From assembly GCF_002901445.1 (NCBI RefSeq), contig NZ_PPPD01000001.1, positions 496,001-560,000 on the forward strand: a DNA stretch of 64,000 nt. The letters run 5' to 3'. The DNA comes from Deinococcus koreensis (GTDB lineage: Bacteria; Deinococcota; Deinococci; Deinococcales; Deinococcaceae). The notes beneath the pieces are model-generated. The model worked only from the letters and a program-made list of their open reading frames with translations, had not been told where the DNA came from and searched no databases. The first letter of the stretch is position 1. Each line of letters opens with the position of its first letter. Below, piece after piece: positions 9,129-20,371 of the stretch. The translations under genes were made by a program, and so were the position numbers.

Positions 9129-10007
9129 GTGCCCACCCCCGAATACCGGATGCTGGACGCCCTGGACACCCGCCTGCACGCCCGGATCGTGGGCGACCCC
9201 GCCCGGCCGCCGCTGATCGTGCTGCACGGCGGCCCCGGCCTGGATCACACGGAGTTCGCGGATTACCTCGACCCACTGGCCGATACCGTGCGGCTCGTGA
9301 TTCTCGACATGCGCGCCCAGGGCCGCAGCGACCGGGACGCGCCGCAGGAGACCTGGACGCTCGCGCAGATGGCCGCCGACGTGAGCCGGGTGGCCGCCGC
9401 CCTGAACGCGGAGCGCTACGCGGTGCTGGGGCACTCCTACGGCGCCTTCGTGGCGCTGCAGCACGCCGCCGACTTCCCCGGCACGGCGGCGGCCACGGTC
9501 GCCTGCTGCGGCGTGGGCTCGGCCCGCTGGCTGGACGACATCCCCGCGAAGCTGGAAGGCTTCGAGCCCGTGGAATTGCGCGAACAGGTACGCGCCTCCT
9601 GGGCCGACGAGGCCAACGTCCGCACCCAGGCCGACTTCGCCCGGCTGATGCACGAGCAGATGCCCTGGCACTTCGCCGATCCGCTGGACTCGCGCATCGC
9701 CGACTATGAGGCGCGTGTGGACGCCCTGGGGCCCCGCTACGCCCCGGACGTGCTGCGGCAGTTCAGCGTGGCGGGCTACGGTGGGATCGAGGTCGAGGAT
9801 GGGCTGGGCACGGTGTCCCAGCCCCTGCTGGCCCTGGCCGGGCGCCACGACCGCACCTGTCCGCCGGGGGCCAGCGCCGTGCTCGCCCAGCGTGCCCCGG
9901 CCGGCGAACTGCACGTGTTCGAAGAGAGCGGCCACATGCCCTTCGTCGAGCAGCCGGACGAGTTCCTGAGCGTGGTGCGGGGCTTTCTTCGGCGGACACT
10001 GGGCTAG
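9129..10007 (+). CDS. Alpha/beta hydrolase, proline iminopeptidase-like
   Basis: A 292-residue cytoplasmic hydrolase. HGGPG (about residue 34) is the oxyanion-hole motif of the proline iminopeptidase group, GHSYG (about 98) carries the nucleophile Ser, and GRHD and SGHMPF near the C-terminus supply the Asp and His of the triad. The GTG start is leaderless: TACCCT (9117-9122) lies 6 nt upstream. A true peptidase or another ester/amide hydrolase is equally possible from sequence. Confidence 0.9.
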   Translation: MPTPEYRMLDALDTRLHARIVGDPARPPLIVLHGGPGLDHTEFADYLDPLADTVRLVILDMRAQGRSDRDAPQETWTLAQMAADVSRVAAALNAERYAVLGHSYGAFVALQHAADFPGTAAATVACCGVGSARWLDDIPAKLEGFEPVELREQVRASWADEANVRTQADFARLMHEQMPWHFADPLDSRIADYEARVDALGPRYAPDVLRQFSVAGYGGIEVEDGLGTVSQPLLALAGRHDRTCPPGASAVLAQRAPAGELHVFEESGHMPFVEQPDEFLSVVRGFLRRTLG

Positions 10008-10012
10008 CGGCC

Positions 10013-10684
10013 TCAGCGCAGGGCGCGGAGCGCCGCCGCGGACAGCGGGTGCGCCGCGCCCCCGTGCGCCCAGAACGTGACATGCGGGGGCTCGCCCGGC
10101 CCCAGGCACAGCACGCCGCCCACTCGGGGGCGCCGCTGCTCGAAGGCGCGGGCGCGCCCGGGCGGCACCCCGGGCAACGTCTCGCCCTGCGCCGCGTGGG
10201 CCAGCATCCGCAGGGCCGCCGGAGCGAGCACGGCCGCCTCGCCGTCGGCCGGGAGAACCGCCGCCAGCACCACCCCGGCCCCCGGCGGCAGTTGCCCCGC
10301 CTTGTCGGCCAGCACGCGCGCCAGCTTGTATTCGGGGGCCTGCGTCCCACCGCCGCGCAGCCGGGCGACCTCGACAAAGACGAGTGAGCCGCCCGGCAGG
10401 CGCAGCGCGAAGTCGGGGCCGCGCCCCCCCGCCGCCTTCAGGGGCTCGTAAACGAGGGTGACACCGGGTTCGCGCAGCAGCCACGCGGCCACCGCGAGTT
10501 CGGCCCGCAGGTCGGCCTGAACTTCCTCCCCCACCGCCTCGCGCGCCTTCTTGCGGAGCTTGGGCACGTTGGCCTCGGCGAAGGCCAGGAAGGGGCGCGA
10601 CTGGCACCACGCGCGCAACGGGACGGCCAGGGGGTGGGCCGGGTCAGGACACACGGCGGCCACGACGCTCTCCAGGCGGCTCAC
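10013..10684 (-). CDS. Degenerate PD-(D/E)XK-like nuclease-fold protein
   Basis: A 223-residue protein starting at GTG 10684, which overlaps the stop of the GH16-like gene (GTGA); an earlier start at 10732 would intrude 50 bp into that gene. Residues 62-107 show the spacing of a PD-(D/E)XK fold: E62 in a helix, PD at 90-91 in GRGPDFALRL, then a hydrophobic strand VFVEVARL where E105 is followed by Ala where Lys is expected. This suggests a non-catalytic or altered nuclease. The rest is unremarkable. The call is inference from the motif pattern only. Confidence 0.6.
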   Translation of the reverse strand: MSRLESVVAAVCPDPAHPLAVPLRAWCQSRPFLAFAEANVPKLRKKAREAVGEEVQADLRAELAVAAWLLREPGVTLVYEPLKAAGGRGPDFALRLPGGSLVFVEVARLRGGGTQAPEYKLARVLADKAGQLPPGAGVVLAAVLPADGEAAVLAPAALRMLAHAAQGETLPGVPPGRARAFEQRRPRVGGVLCLGPGEPPHVTFWAHGGAAHPLSAAALRALR

Positions 10685-11469
10685 GCCCGCCGGTAGCCGC
10701 GCACCCACTCGACCTCCAGCGTCTTGGGCCACGGCCCCTGCCGGCCGGCGGGGAGCTGATCGGGCAATTCGTACAGGTCGAGCATGAACTGCATGGGATA
10801 GGCCGGCGACTGCCGCACGCGGCGGCGGAAGGTGTCGTCCACGAAGAAATCCACATGCGTGGGCGTCCAGTCCACCGCGTAGGTGTGGAAGGCGGCGGGA
10901 TCGACCTCCAGCACCTCCTCGTCAAATTCCTCGCGCAGCGCGGGGTCGCCGAAGGGGTGGATGCCCGACTTCACGGTCAGCGTCTGCGCGGTCACGTCCT
11001 GCCCGAACAGCTCGACGACGCAGATCTCGCCGGATTCCTCGGGCCGCTCCTGAAAGCCGATCATCCAGAAGGCCGCCATGTACCCCGGCACCGGCACCGC
11101 CTTCAGGCGAACCTCGAAATAGCCGTACCGGGGCGTGTAGAGCCGGGTGGTCGGCTGCTCCTCGGTGACGCGCAGGCCGGGCTTGAAGTGCAGCTGCCCC
11201 ACGCTGCTCCCCAACGGCCCGGCGAAGCAGCCGGTCTGCAGGTTCGAGACGCGCAGTTCGCCGTCGAAGGCCGGGTTCCAGGGCACCATGTCCTCGGTGA
11301 TGTGCAGCTGCAGCCCGCGCCCGGGCAGGGTGTAGCGGGTCGCCGTGCGTGCCCGGCTGCTCCAGTGCGGCAGGTAGTGGGGCAGCCAGCGCGAGCGGTC
11401 GAGATCGGGGCCGATGAACTCCTCACAGAAATCGAGCACATAGCCGGGGCGCTCAGGGATGGTGGTCAT
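10681..11469 (-). CDS. Glycoside hydrolase family 16-like protein
   Basis: A 262-residue beta-jelly-roll protein. Family traits are the N-terminal FCEEFIGPDLDRSRW, YGYFEVRLKAVPVPGYMAAFW, the active-site segment, then FHTYAVDWTPTHVDFFVDD, which is highly typical of GH16. The catalytic ExDxxE signature reads EICVVE (E148, C150, E153), so both glutamates are kept but the central Asp is Cys. No signal peptide is visible, so the protein may be cytoplasmic, unlike most secreted GH16 glucanases. It is coupled to the downstream nuclease-fold gene by a 4-bp overlap. Activity is uncertain. Confidence 0.8.
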   Translation of the reverse strand: MTTIPERPGYVLDFCEEFIGPDLDRSRWLPHYLPHWSSRARTATRYTLPGRGLQLHITEDMVPWNPAFDGELRVSNLQTGCFAGPLGSSVGQLHFKPGLRVTEEQPTTRLYTPRYGYFEVRLKAVPVPGYMAAFWMIGFQERPEESGEICVVELFGQDVTAQTLTVKSGIHPFGDPALREEFDEEVLEVDPAAFHTYAVDWTPTHVDFFVDDTFRRRVRQSPAYPMQFMLDLYELPDQLPAGRQGPWPKTLEVEWVRGYRRA

Positions 11470-11538
11470 GCCCCAGTGTGCCGGGCGGGGCCGGAGCCGT
11501 CCAGGGCGCCCGGAGGTCGGCGGCCCCGAACCGGCCGC

Positions 11539-12282
11539 TCAGGGGGCCGACTTCAGACGGAGGCCCCAGGCGGCGAGAGCCCTGCGCAACGCCTTCATGA
11601 ACGCCTCGCCGGGGTCGCTCTTGTGGGTCAGGTAGCCCGGCTGCCGCTCCTCCCACAGGGGCGAGCCCATGAAGCGCTGGGATTCGAAGTGTCCGATCAG
11701 GTACTCGATGGGATAGCGCGCCTTCAGGTCGGCCACCAGCGCGGTGTCGGCCCGCAGCTGCTCGGCCGTCAGCGACCCCGAGCCGACGTTCTCGATGCCG
11801 ATGGCCGAGCGGTTGAGCCCGATGACATGCCGGGCCAGCGTGGTCTCGTTCTGGAGCCGGTACACCGTGCCGTCCCGGTCGACCAGGAAGTGGGCACCGA
11901 CGTTCAGCCGGCCCCCGCTGCGGATGTCGGCCCGGCCGCTCAGCACCTCGGGCCGCAGGGTCGCCAGCGCCGAAGCGAGGGTCGAGGTCGCCGTCCAGTG
12001 GATCACGACCATGACGGGCCGGATGCGCGTGGACGTGGCCTGCGGATCGGAATGCTGCCGGATGTACGCCAACGTGAGCCGGGTGCGCTCGGGACTCGGG
12101 GGAAGGCGGTAGCGGTCGGAGACGATCAGGGCGGGCTGAACCGGGGCCGGCCGGGCACTGCCGAAGGACAGGACGCTCAGCAGGGTCGCCAGCGTCAGAC
12201 ACCGCCCCCGGCGGACATGGATCGGCCGGGGACGACTGGACAGGGCCGGTGTGGAGAGGCGTGGCCCGCGCCGCGTGCTCAC
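11539..12282 (-). CDS. N-acetylmuramoyl-L-alanine amidase, Amidase_2 type
   Basis: A 247-residue exported protein that should cut the amide between muramic acid and the stem peptide. Residues 1-45 give a basic n-region and a hydrophobic segment (CLTLATLLSVLSFGSARPA) typical of a signal sequence. Catalytic zinc ligands are visible: VVIHWTA supplies the first His, and THKSDPG supplies the second His and the Asp. GAHFLVDRDGTVYRL and IGIENVG are family hallmarks. GTG 12282 is the best start that keeps the signal sequence; the longer upstream frame runs into the next gene. It lies 8 bp after a small membrane protein gene. Confidence 0.85.
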   Translation of the reverse strand: MSTRRGPRLSTPALSSRPRPIHVRRGRCLTLATLLSVLSFGSARPAPVQPALIVSDRYRLPPSPERTRLTLAYIRQHSDPQATSTRIRPVMVVIHWTATSTLASALATLRPEVLSGRADIRSGGRLNVGAHFLVDRDGTVYRLQNETTLARHVIGLNRSAIGIENVGSGSLTAEQLRADTALVADLKARYPIEYLIGHFESQRFMGSPLWEERQPGYLTHKSDPGEAFMKALRRALAAWGLRLKSAP

Positions 12283-12290
12283 CGGCAGGC

Positions 12291-12806
12291 TCAGGCGCCG
12301 CGGCGTGCCGAGAGCCGGGTGTAGAGCCCGCCCACCGCGCCCCCCAGCGCCCCGACGCCGGCCAACAGCCAGCCGATCAGGACGACGGGAATCCTGGTGT
12401 TCACCTCGGTGACGAGGCGGTGGAAACACATCTCCAGTCGGCCTGCCTGCTGCGGTGCCGGGGCGATCCACTCCCCGATCAGCTCCATCTCCTCATCCTT
12501 CGCCACCCACAGCACCGTCTCTTTCGTCCGGTCGTATTCGCGCGCTGTCAGCCCACGCAGGGTCAGCCACTGCGCCAGACCAGCCGTGGCGGCCGGGCCG
12601 TCGCGGTACTCGTAGATGCCGACCGAGTCACAGTCAGTGTCGGCCTTTTTGAGAACCGCCGCGATGGCGCCGCCTTCCGAGAACGACGCCATCGCGGGTC
12701 GGCCGACGAAGCCGCCGAGAGAATCAGGAAACCCGAATCCAGCGCCCTGGGCTGTACTCCCCACGAGGCACAGCAGGAAGGGGAGCAGCCGGGGACAGGA
12801 GGACAT
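12291..12806 (-). CDS. Small secreted or membrane protein, unknown
   Basis: A 171-residue protein with a signal peptide (residues 1-22, LLPFLLCLVGSTAQGA) and a C-terminal hydrophobic helix (about 140-163, IPVVLIGWLLAGVGALGGAVGGL) followed by a basic tail, so it probably sits in the membrane with its middle region outside. Two lone cysteines (about 59 and 126) could pair. The start is leaderless: TAGGAT (12812-12817, complement) is 5 nt before the ATG. It precedes the amidase gene by 8 bp, so an envelope role is likely. Family not recognised. Confidence 0.75.
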   Translation of the reverse strand: MSSCPRLLPFLLCLVGSTAQGAGFGFPDSLGGFVGRPAMASFSEGGAIAAVLKKADTDCDSVGIYEYRDGPAATAGLAQWLTLRGLTAREYDRTKETVLWVAKDEEMELIGEWIAPAPQQAGRLEMCFHRLVTEVNTRIPVVLIGWLLAGVGALGGAVGGLYTRLSARRGA

Positions 12807-12878
12807 GCTTCATCCTATCTTCATGGAGTTTTTATGCCATGCACATGTGACCACCCCCCCCGGAGTGGGCCCCTTCAT

Positions 12879-14087
<1,209 letters not shown>

Positions 14088-14128
14088 GGTGGTTCTCCTT
14101 GAGTGGGGAAAGGTGGAGGGTTCGGAGT

Positions 14129-16045
14129 TCAGTCGCGCAGGTGGCTCTGCACCACGTCCAGGGCGTCGGGGTTCTCCAGGCTGCTGAGGTCGCCGCGCAC
14201 CTCGCCGTGCTCCAGCAGGTCGCGCAGCAGGCGGCGCATGATCTTGCCGCTGCGGGTACGCGGCAGGGTCGGCACGACGTAGACGGCAGCGGGGCGGGCG
14301 TATTTGCCCACCCCGCCCACGATGGCCTCGGCCAGTTCGGCCTTCAGGCTGTCGCTGGAGGTGATCCCGGCACGCGGCACCACGAAGGCCACCGGCACGG
14401 CGCCGCGCAGCTCGTCGGGCTGGGCGACCACCGCCGCCTCGCTGACCGCCGGGTGGGTGATCAGCGCCGCCTCCAGCTCCATGGTGCCGATGCGGTGGCC
14501 CGAGACGTTCATCACGTCGTCCACCCGCCCGGTCACCCAGAGCTGTCCATCCACGTCGATCAGGGCGGCGTCGGCACTGGCGTAGCGGCCGGGGAAGTCG
14601 CTGAAATAGGTGTCCAGATAGCGTTGCGGGTCGCCCCAGACAGTGCGGGCCAGGCAGGGGAAGGGTTCGGTGAGGGTCAGCACGCCGAGCTGGCCGGCGG
14701 ACACGGGCTTTCCAGTTTCGTCCACCACTTCCGCCCGGTAGCCGGGCAGCGCCTCGCCGCAGGCCCCCGGCCGGGTGGGCGTGACCCCCACGATGGCCGA
14801 GGCCCAGGCCGTGCCCGTCTCGGTCTGTCCGTAGGTGTTGTTCACGAAGGCGCCGAAGGTGTCGGTCGTCCAGTGCCAGGTCTCGGGGTCGAGGGGTTCG
14901 CCCACCAGCGAGATCAGATCGACCCCGCTGGGGTCGTGCCCCGCCAGCGCGTCCTGACCGGCCCGCCGCAGCATCCGCAGCGCCGTGGGGGCCGTGAAGA
15001 CCTTGTTCACGCCGTACTTCTCGATGAGCTCATACGGGCGGCTGGGGCTGGGCGTGTCGATGCTGCCCTCGTACAGCACCTGCGAGGCGCCGCCCGCGAG
15101 CCCGCCGACCAGCGCGAAGATCGGCACGACCAGCCATCCCACGTCCGCCGTGCACCAGTAGCGGTCGTCGGGGCGCAGGTTGAGCGACCACTTCACGTTG
15201 GCGTAGGTGCCCACCAGAAAGCCCAGGCCCGCGTGCACCAGCCCCTTGGGTTTGTTGGTGGTGCCCGAGGTGTAGATGATGAAGCCGGGCTCGTTGGCCT
15301 CCAGCATGACGGGCTCGGCCAGCCGCGCGGTACGGGCCATGACTTCGGCATAGTCCAGTTCATCGGGTTGGAGGAGATGGCACAGCCCTAGCCGGTCGAT
15401 CACGATGACGTGCTCGATGCTGCCCACGCCGCGCCGGGCCTCGTCCAGCACCGATTTGAGTTCCACCACCTTGCCCCGCCGCAGGGTACCGTCGGCGACG
15501 ATGACCACCTTCGGGCGGGCGTCCTCCAGCCGGTCGCGCACGGCGGCGGCCGAGAAGCCCGCGAAGATCACCGAGTAGATCGCCCCGATGCGGTAGCAGG
15601 CCTGGATGGCGACGAAGGCCTCGGGGATGTTGGAGAGCAGCAGCGACACGCGGTCGCCCTTCTCGACCCCAAGGTCTTGCAGGGCGGCGGCGAAGCGCGC
15701 GGTCTCGGTGGTCAGGCGGGCATACGTCCAGGTTTCGGTCAGGCCGTCCTCGCGCTCGTAGTGCAGGGCCACGCGCTCGGGGGTGGCCGCCGCGTGGCGA
15801 TCCAGGCAGTTCACGCTGACGTTGCCGCGCGCCCCCACGAAATAGCGGAAGTCGCCCAGCTTTCCATCCAGCACCTGCGTCCAGGGCTGATCCCACTGGA
15901 GTTCGGCGGCGACCCTGGCCCAGTACTCGGTGGGCGGGAGCGCCTTCAGTCGCGCCGCTTCCTCGGGCGAGACGATAGCCTGGGCCCGCAGCACGTCGCT
16001 GGGCGGCACGAGGGACTGGGCGTGGAGGTCGGCGTCGGTGGTCAT
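14129..16045 (-). CDS. Acetyl-CoA synthetase-like acyl-CoA ligase
   Basis: A 638-residue AMP-forming ligase that activates a carboxylic acid to acyl-CoA. ATG 16045 has AAGGAG upstream. [11 protein letters not shown] (258-268) is the phosphate loop, YWCTADVGW (296-304) and TAPTALRML are Acs-family segments, and [12 protein letters not shown] near the C-terminus holds the acetylatable catalytic Lys. The Acs acid-pocket motif TWWQTETG reads TYGQTETG here, with Gly406 at the position of the Trp that limits acetate-specific Acs, which suggests a larger acyl substrate. Flanked by carboxylase and dehydrogenase genes, it is more likely a propionyl-, isobutyryl- or isovaleryl-type ligase than a housekeeping Acs. 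Confidence 0.9.
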   Translation of the reverse strand: MTTDADLHAQSLVPPSDVLRAQAIVSPEEAARLKALPPTEYWARVAAELQWDQPWTQVLDGKLGDFRYFVGARGNVSVNCLDRHAAATPERVALHYEREDGLTETWTYARLTTETARFAAALQDLGVEKGDRVSLLLSNIPEAFVAIQACYRIGAIYSVIFAGFSAAAVRDRLEDARPKVVIVADGTLRRGKVVELKSVLDEARRGVGSIEHVIVIDRLGLCHLLQPDELDYAEVMARTARLAEPVMLEANEPGFIIYTSGTTNKPKGLVHAGLGFLVGTYANVKWSLNLRPDDRYWCTADVGWLVVPIFALVGGLAGGASQVLYEGSIDTPSPSRPYELIEKYGVNKVFTAPTALRMLRRAGQDALAGHDPSGVDLISLVGEPLDPETWHWTTDTFGAFVNNTYGQTETGTAWASAIVGVTPTRPGACGEALPGYRAEVVDETGKPVSAGQLGVLTLTEPFPCLARTVWGDPQRYLDTYFSDFPGRYASADAALIDVDGQLWVTGRVDDVMNVSGHRIGTMELEAALITHPAVSEAAVVAQPDELRGAVPVAFVVPRAGITSSDSLKAELAEAIVGGVGKYARPAAVYVVPTLPRTRSGKIMRRLLRDLLEHGEVRGDLSSLENPDALDVVQSHLRD

Positions 16046-16062
16046 GGGGACTCCTTCGGAGA

Positions 16063-16159
16063 GTGCAGAAGGCGGAAGGCAACAGGCAGATGGCAAAAGA
16101 CAGGAGCCGGAGCTGAGGCGGTCGTTAGCCTTCTGACATCAGCCTTCCGCCTTCTGCAC
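16063..16159. repeat. 18-bp perfect inverted repeat, intergenic
   Basis: GTGCAGAAGGCGGAAGGC (16063-16080) is exactly repeated in reverse at 16142-16159, around 61 bp that also shows weaker internal symmetry. It fills the whole gap between the carboxylase stop and the ligase ribosome site. It may be a REP-like repeat or an mRNA-processing hairpin. No target duplication is seen. Confidence 0.75.
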
Positions 16160-16161
16160 CC

Positions 16162-17838
<1,677 letters not shown>

Positions 17839-17848
17839 TGTCGAGCAC

Positions 17849-17869
17849 AGTCTAACAAACGGTCGTTAG
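17849..17869 (-). promoter_or_regulatory. PaaR/TetR-like operator over the -10
   Basis: On the minus strand CTAACGACCGTTTGTTAG (17852-17869) contains CTAACGACCGTTTG, an exact match to the CNAACGNNCGTTNG pattern I recall for the Thermus phenylacetyl-CoA-responsive TetR regulator PaaR. It abuts and overlaps the TAGACT -10 (17849-17854), an ideal position for repression of the acyl-CoA operon. No TetR gene lies in the window. Confidence 0.65.
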
Positions 17870-17964
17870 GGACGGGAGAGGGGTGGGCCACGGTTTAGGG
17901 GACGGGGCTGAGAACGTCAGAAGCGTCCCCTCCCCCACTCCCTGCTTGACCTCGACCTACGAGA

Positions 17965-18050
17965 TTTCCCTTGAAAGGGAGACTCAAAAGCCAGATTGAC
18001 ACGCCTTTCTTGGCTCCCTTCTGGGGGGAGTTGGTACCGAAGGTGACTGG
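17965..18050. repeat. Dispersed palindromic repeat, copy 1
   Basis: This shares ACGCCTTTCTTGGCTCCCTT with the copy near 39.4 kb, and the paired TCCCTT/AAGGGA modules with the copies at 39.4 and 44.9 kb. It occupies most of the 311-bp gap between the carboxylase and P450 genes. Nothing else is visible in that gap apart from the operator and the P450 promoter. Confidence 0.7.
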
Positions 18051-18148
18051 CCGGTACAGCCGCGAAGCAGGGGGGTCGCCTTCCACCTGGCCGCACCCAC
18101 CCACATTGATTCCTCGTCCGCCCCCACCACACCTGCTCTAATTCCCCC

Positions 18149-19504
18149 ATGACTTCCCTTCCAGGCTGGCCGGACGGGCCGCGCGGCCACGGCCTGCTGG
18201 GCAACCTGCCGGAACTGCGCCGCGACGCGGTGGGCTTCATGCGGCACACGCGCGCCGCCTACGGCGACCTGTACCGCATTCGCCTGGGCCCGCGCGACGT
18301 GCTGGTCGTGGCCGACCCGGCGGTGGCGCGCGAGGTGCTGGTCGGGCACGCCGCCAGTTTCCGCAAGGGGCGCGGCATCCAGAAGATGCAGGACTTCCTG
18401 GGCACCGGCCTGCTGACCGCCGAGGGCGAGACCTGGCGCGGGCACCGCCGCCTGATGCAGCCGTCCTTTCATCGCGGAGCGATGGAGGGCATGGCCTCCG
18501 AGATCGTGGGGGCCTGTGAACCGCTGCTGGCGCGCCTGAAGGGCGCCGCGCAGTCGGGCACGGAGGTGGACGTGGGTTCCGAGATGCTGCGGGTGGCGCT
18601 GCGGGCCGTGGCCTCGGTGCTCTTCGGCACGGCGCTGAGCGAGGCGGAACTGGAGGTGGTCGAGCGCGAGCTGCCGCCCCTGCTGGGCCGGACGGCGCGG
18701 CGGGTGCGGTCCGTGGTCGATCTCGACCTGCCCACGCCTCAGCGGCAGCGGGAGCGGGCGGCCGCGCGGGCCCTGGACGGCATCGTTCACCGCATCATCC
18801 GCGAGCGGCGGGCCTCCCACGAGGACGGCCACGACCTGCTGGGCCTGCTGCTGGCCGCCCGCGACGAACACGGCGAGGGCGGCCTGAGCGACCGCGAGCT
18901 GCGCGACGAGGTGATGACCCTGTTCCTGGCGGGCCACGAGACCACCGCCACGCTGCTGACCTTCCTCTTTCTGGAACTCTCCCGCCGTGGGGACATCCGC
19001 GCCCGGGTGCAGGCGGAGGTGCGCTCGGTGCTGGGGGACTCGGTGCTGGGCGAGAGCATCCCGAGCGCCGCCGACCTCCGCGCCCTCCCCCTCCTGAACG
19101 CCTGCATCCAGGAAACGCTGCGCCTGTATCCGCCCGCGTGGCTGATCCCCCGGCAGGCGACCCAGGGTGTCACGGTGGGCGGCGTGCCCGTGCCGGAGGG
19201 CGCCAACGTCTCCATCAACATCTTCCTGATGCAGCGCAACGCCCGGCACTGGCCCCGGCCGGACGAGTTCCGCCCGGAGCGCTGGCTGGAGACCAGGCGG
19301 CCCCCCGAGGCGTTCATGCCCTTCGGCGCGGGCGCGCGGATGTGCATCGGCAACCACCTCGCGCTGCTGGAAGCGGGGCTGATCGCGGCGCTGGTGCTGC
19401 GCGGCTTCACGCTGGACGTGCCTGGTGGTGGGCCAGAGGGCTTGCTCGCGGGCGTGACCCTCAAACCCGGCGGCCCGGTCTGCGCGTCGGTCGAGGTGGG
19501 CTGA
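18149..19504 (+). CDS. Cytochrome P450
   Basis: A 451-residue soluble bacterial P450. AGHETT (about 261-266) is the oxygen-activation motif in the I helix, ETLR (about 318) is the ExxR of the K helix, DEFRPERW follows, and FMPFGAGARMCIGNHLA holds the haem-ligand Cys. There is no membrane anchor. ATG 18149 is leaderless behind TCTAAT (18137-18142). Deinococcus is known to use a P450 (CYP287A1) in carotenoid hydroxylation for deinoxanthin; this gene is a candidate, but no carotenoid gene is adjacent, so the substrate is unassigned. It ends convergent with sodA over a shared hairpin. Confidence 0.93.
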   Translation: MTSLPGWPDGPRGHGLLGNLPELRRDAVGFMRHTRAAYGDLYRIRLGPRDVLVVADPAVAREVLVGHAASFRKGRGIQKMQDFLGTGLLTAEGETWRGHRRLMQPSFHRGAMEGMASEIVGACEPLLARLKGAAQSGTEVDVGSEMLRVALRAVASVLFGTALSEAELEVVERELPPLLGRTARRVRSVVDLDLPTPQRQRERAAARALDGIVHRIIRERRASHEDGHDLLGLLLAARDEHGEGGLSDRELRDEVMTLFLAGHETTATLLTFLFLELSRRGDIRARVQAEVRSVLGDSVLGESIPSAADLRALPLLNACIQETLRLYPPAWLIPRQATQGVTVGGVPVPEGANVSINIFLMQRNARHWPRPDEFRPERWLETRRPPEAFMPFGAGARMCIGNHLALLEAGLIAALVLRGFTLDVPGGGPEGLLAGVTLKPGGPVCASVEVG

Positions 19505-19509
19505 AGAAA

Positions 19510-19540
19510 CAGGCCCGGAAGCATCTCGCCTCCGGGCCTG
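19510..19540. terminator. Bidirectional terminator hairpin
   Basis: CAGGCCCGGA (19510-19519) pairs perfectly with TCCGGGCCTG (19531-19540) across an 11-nt loop in the 49-bp gap between the convergent P450 and sodA genes. Confidence 0.65.
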
Positions 19541-19553
19541 AATTCAGTCCGCC

Positions 19554-20177
<624 letters not shown>

Positions 20178-20371
20178 GACAGGACTCCTTTCACGCCGGA
20201 GAACGCGGGCCACTGCGGCCTTCCTCCCGGCGAACGTTTCGTATCTTACGCGCCGCCCCTGAGGCCCGAGCCGGCCCCGGAACTTTATGGGGCCTTAATG
20301 CCCCGGCTCGCCCGGATGGGCGTTCTGGCGGCCGAACGCCCGCAGCACGACTTTGCTCTAGCATGGGCCCG

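Noticed and set aside
17984..19357. 457-codon frame opposite the P450
   Set aside because: No recognisable protein features; the P450 on the plus strand has all family motifs and a leaderless promoter.
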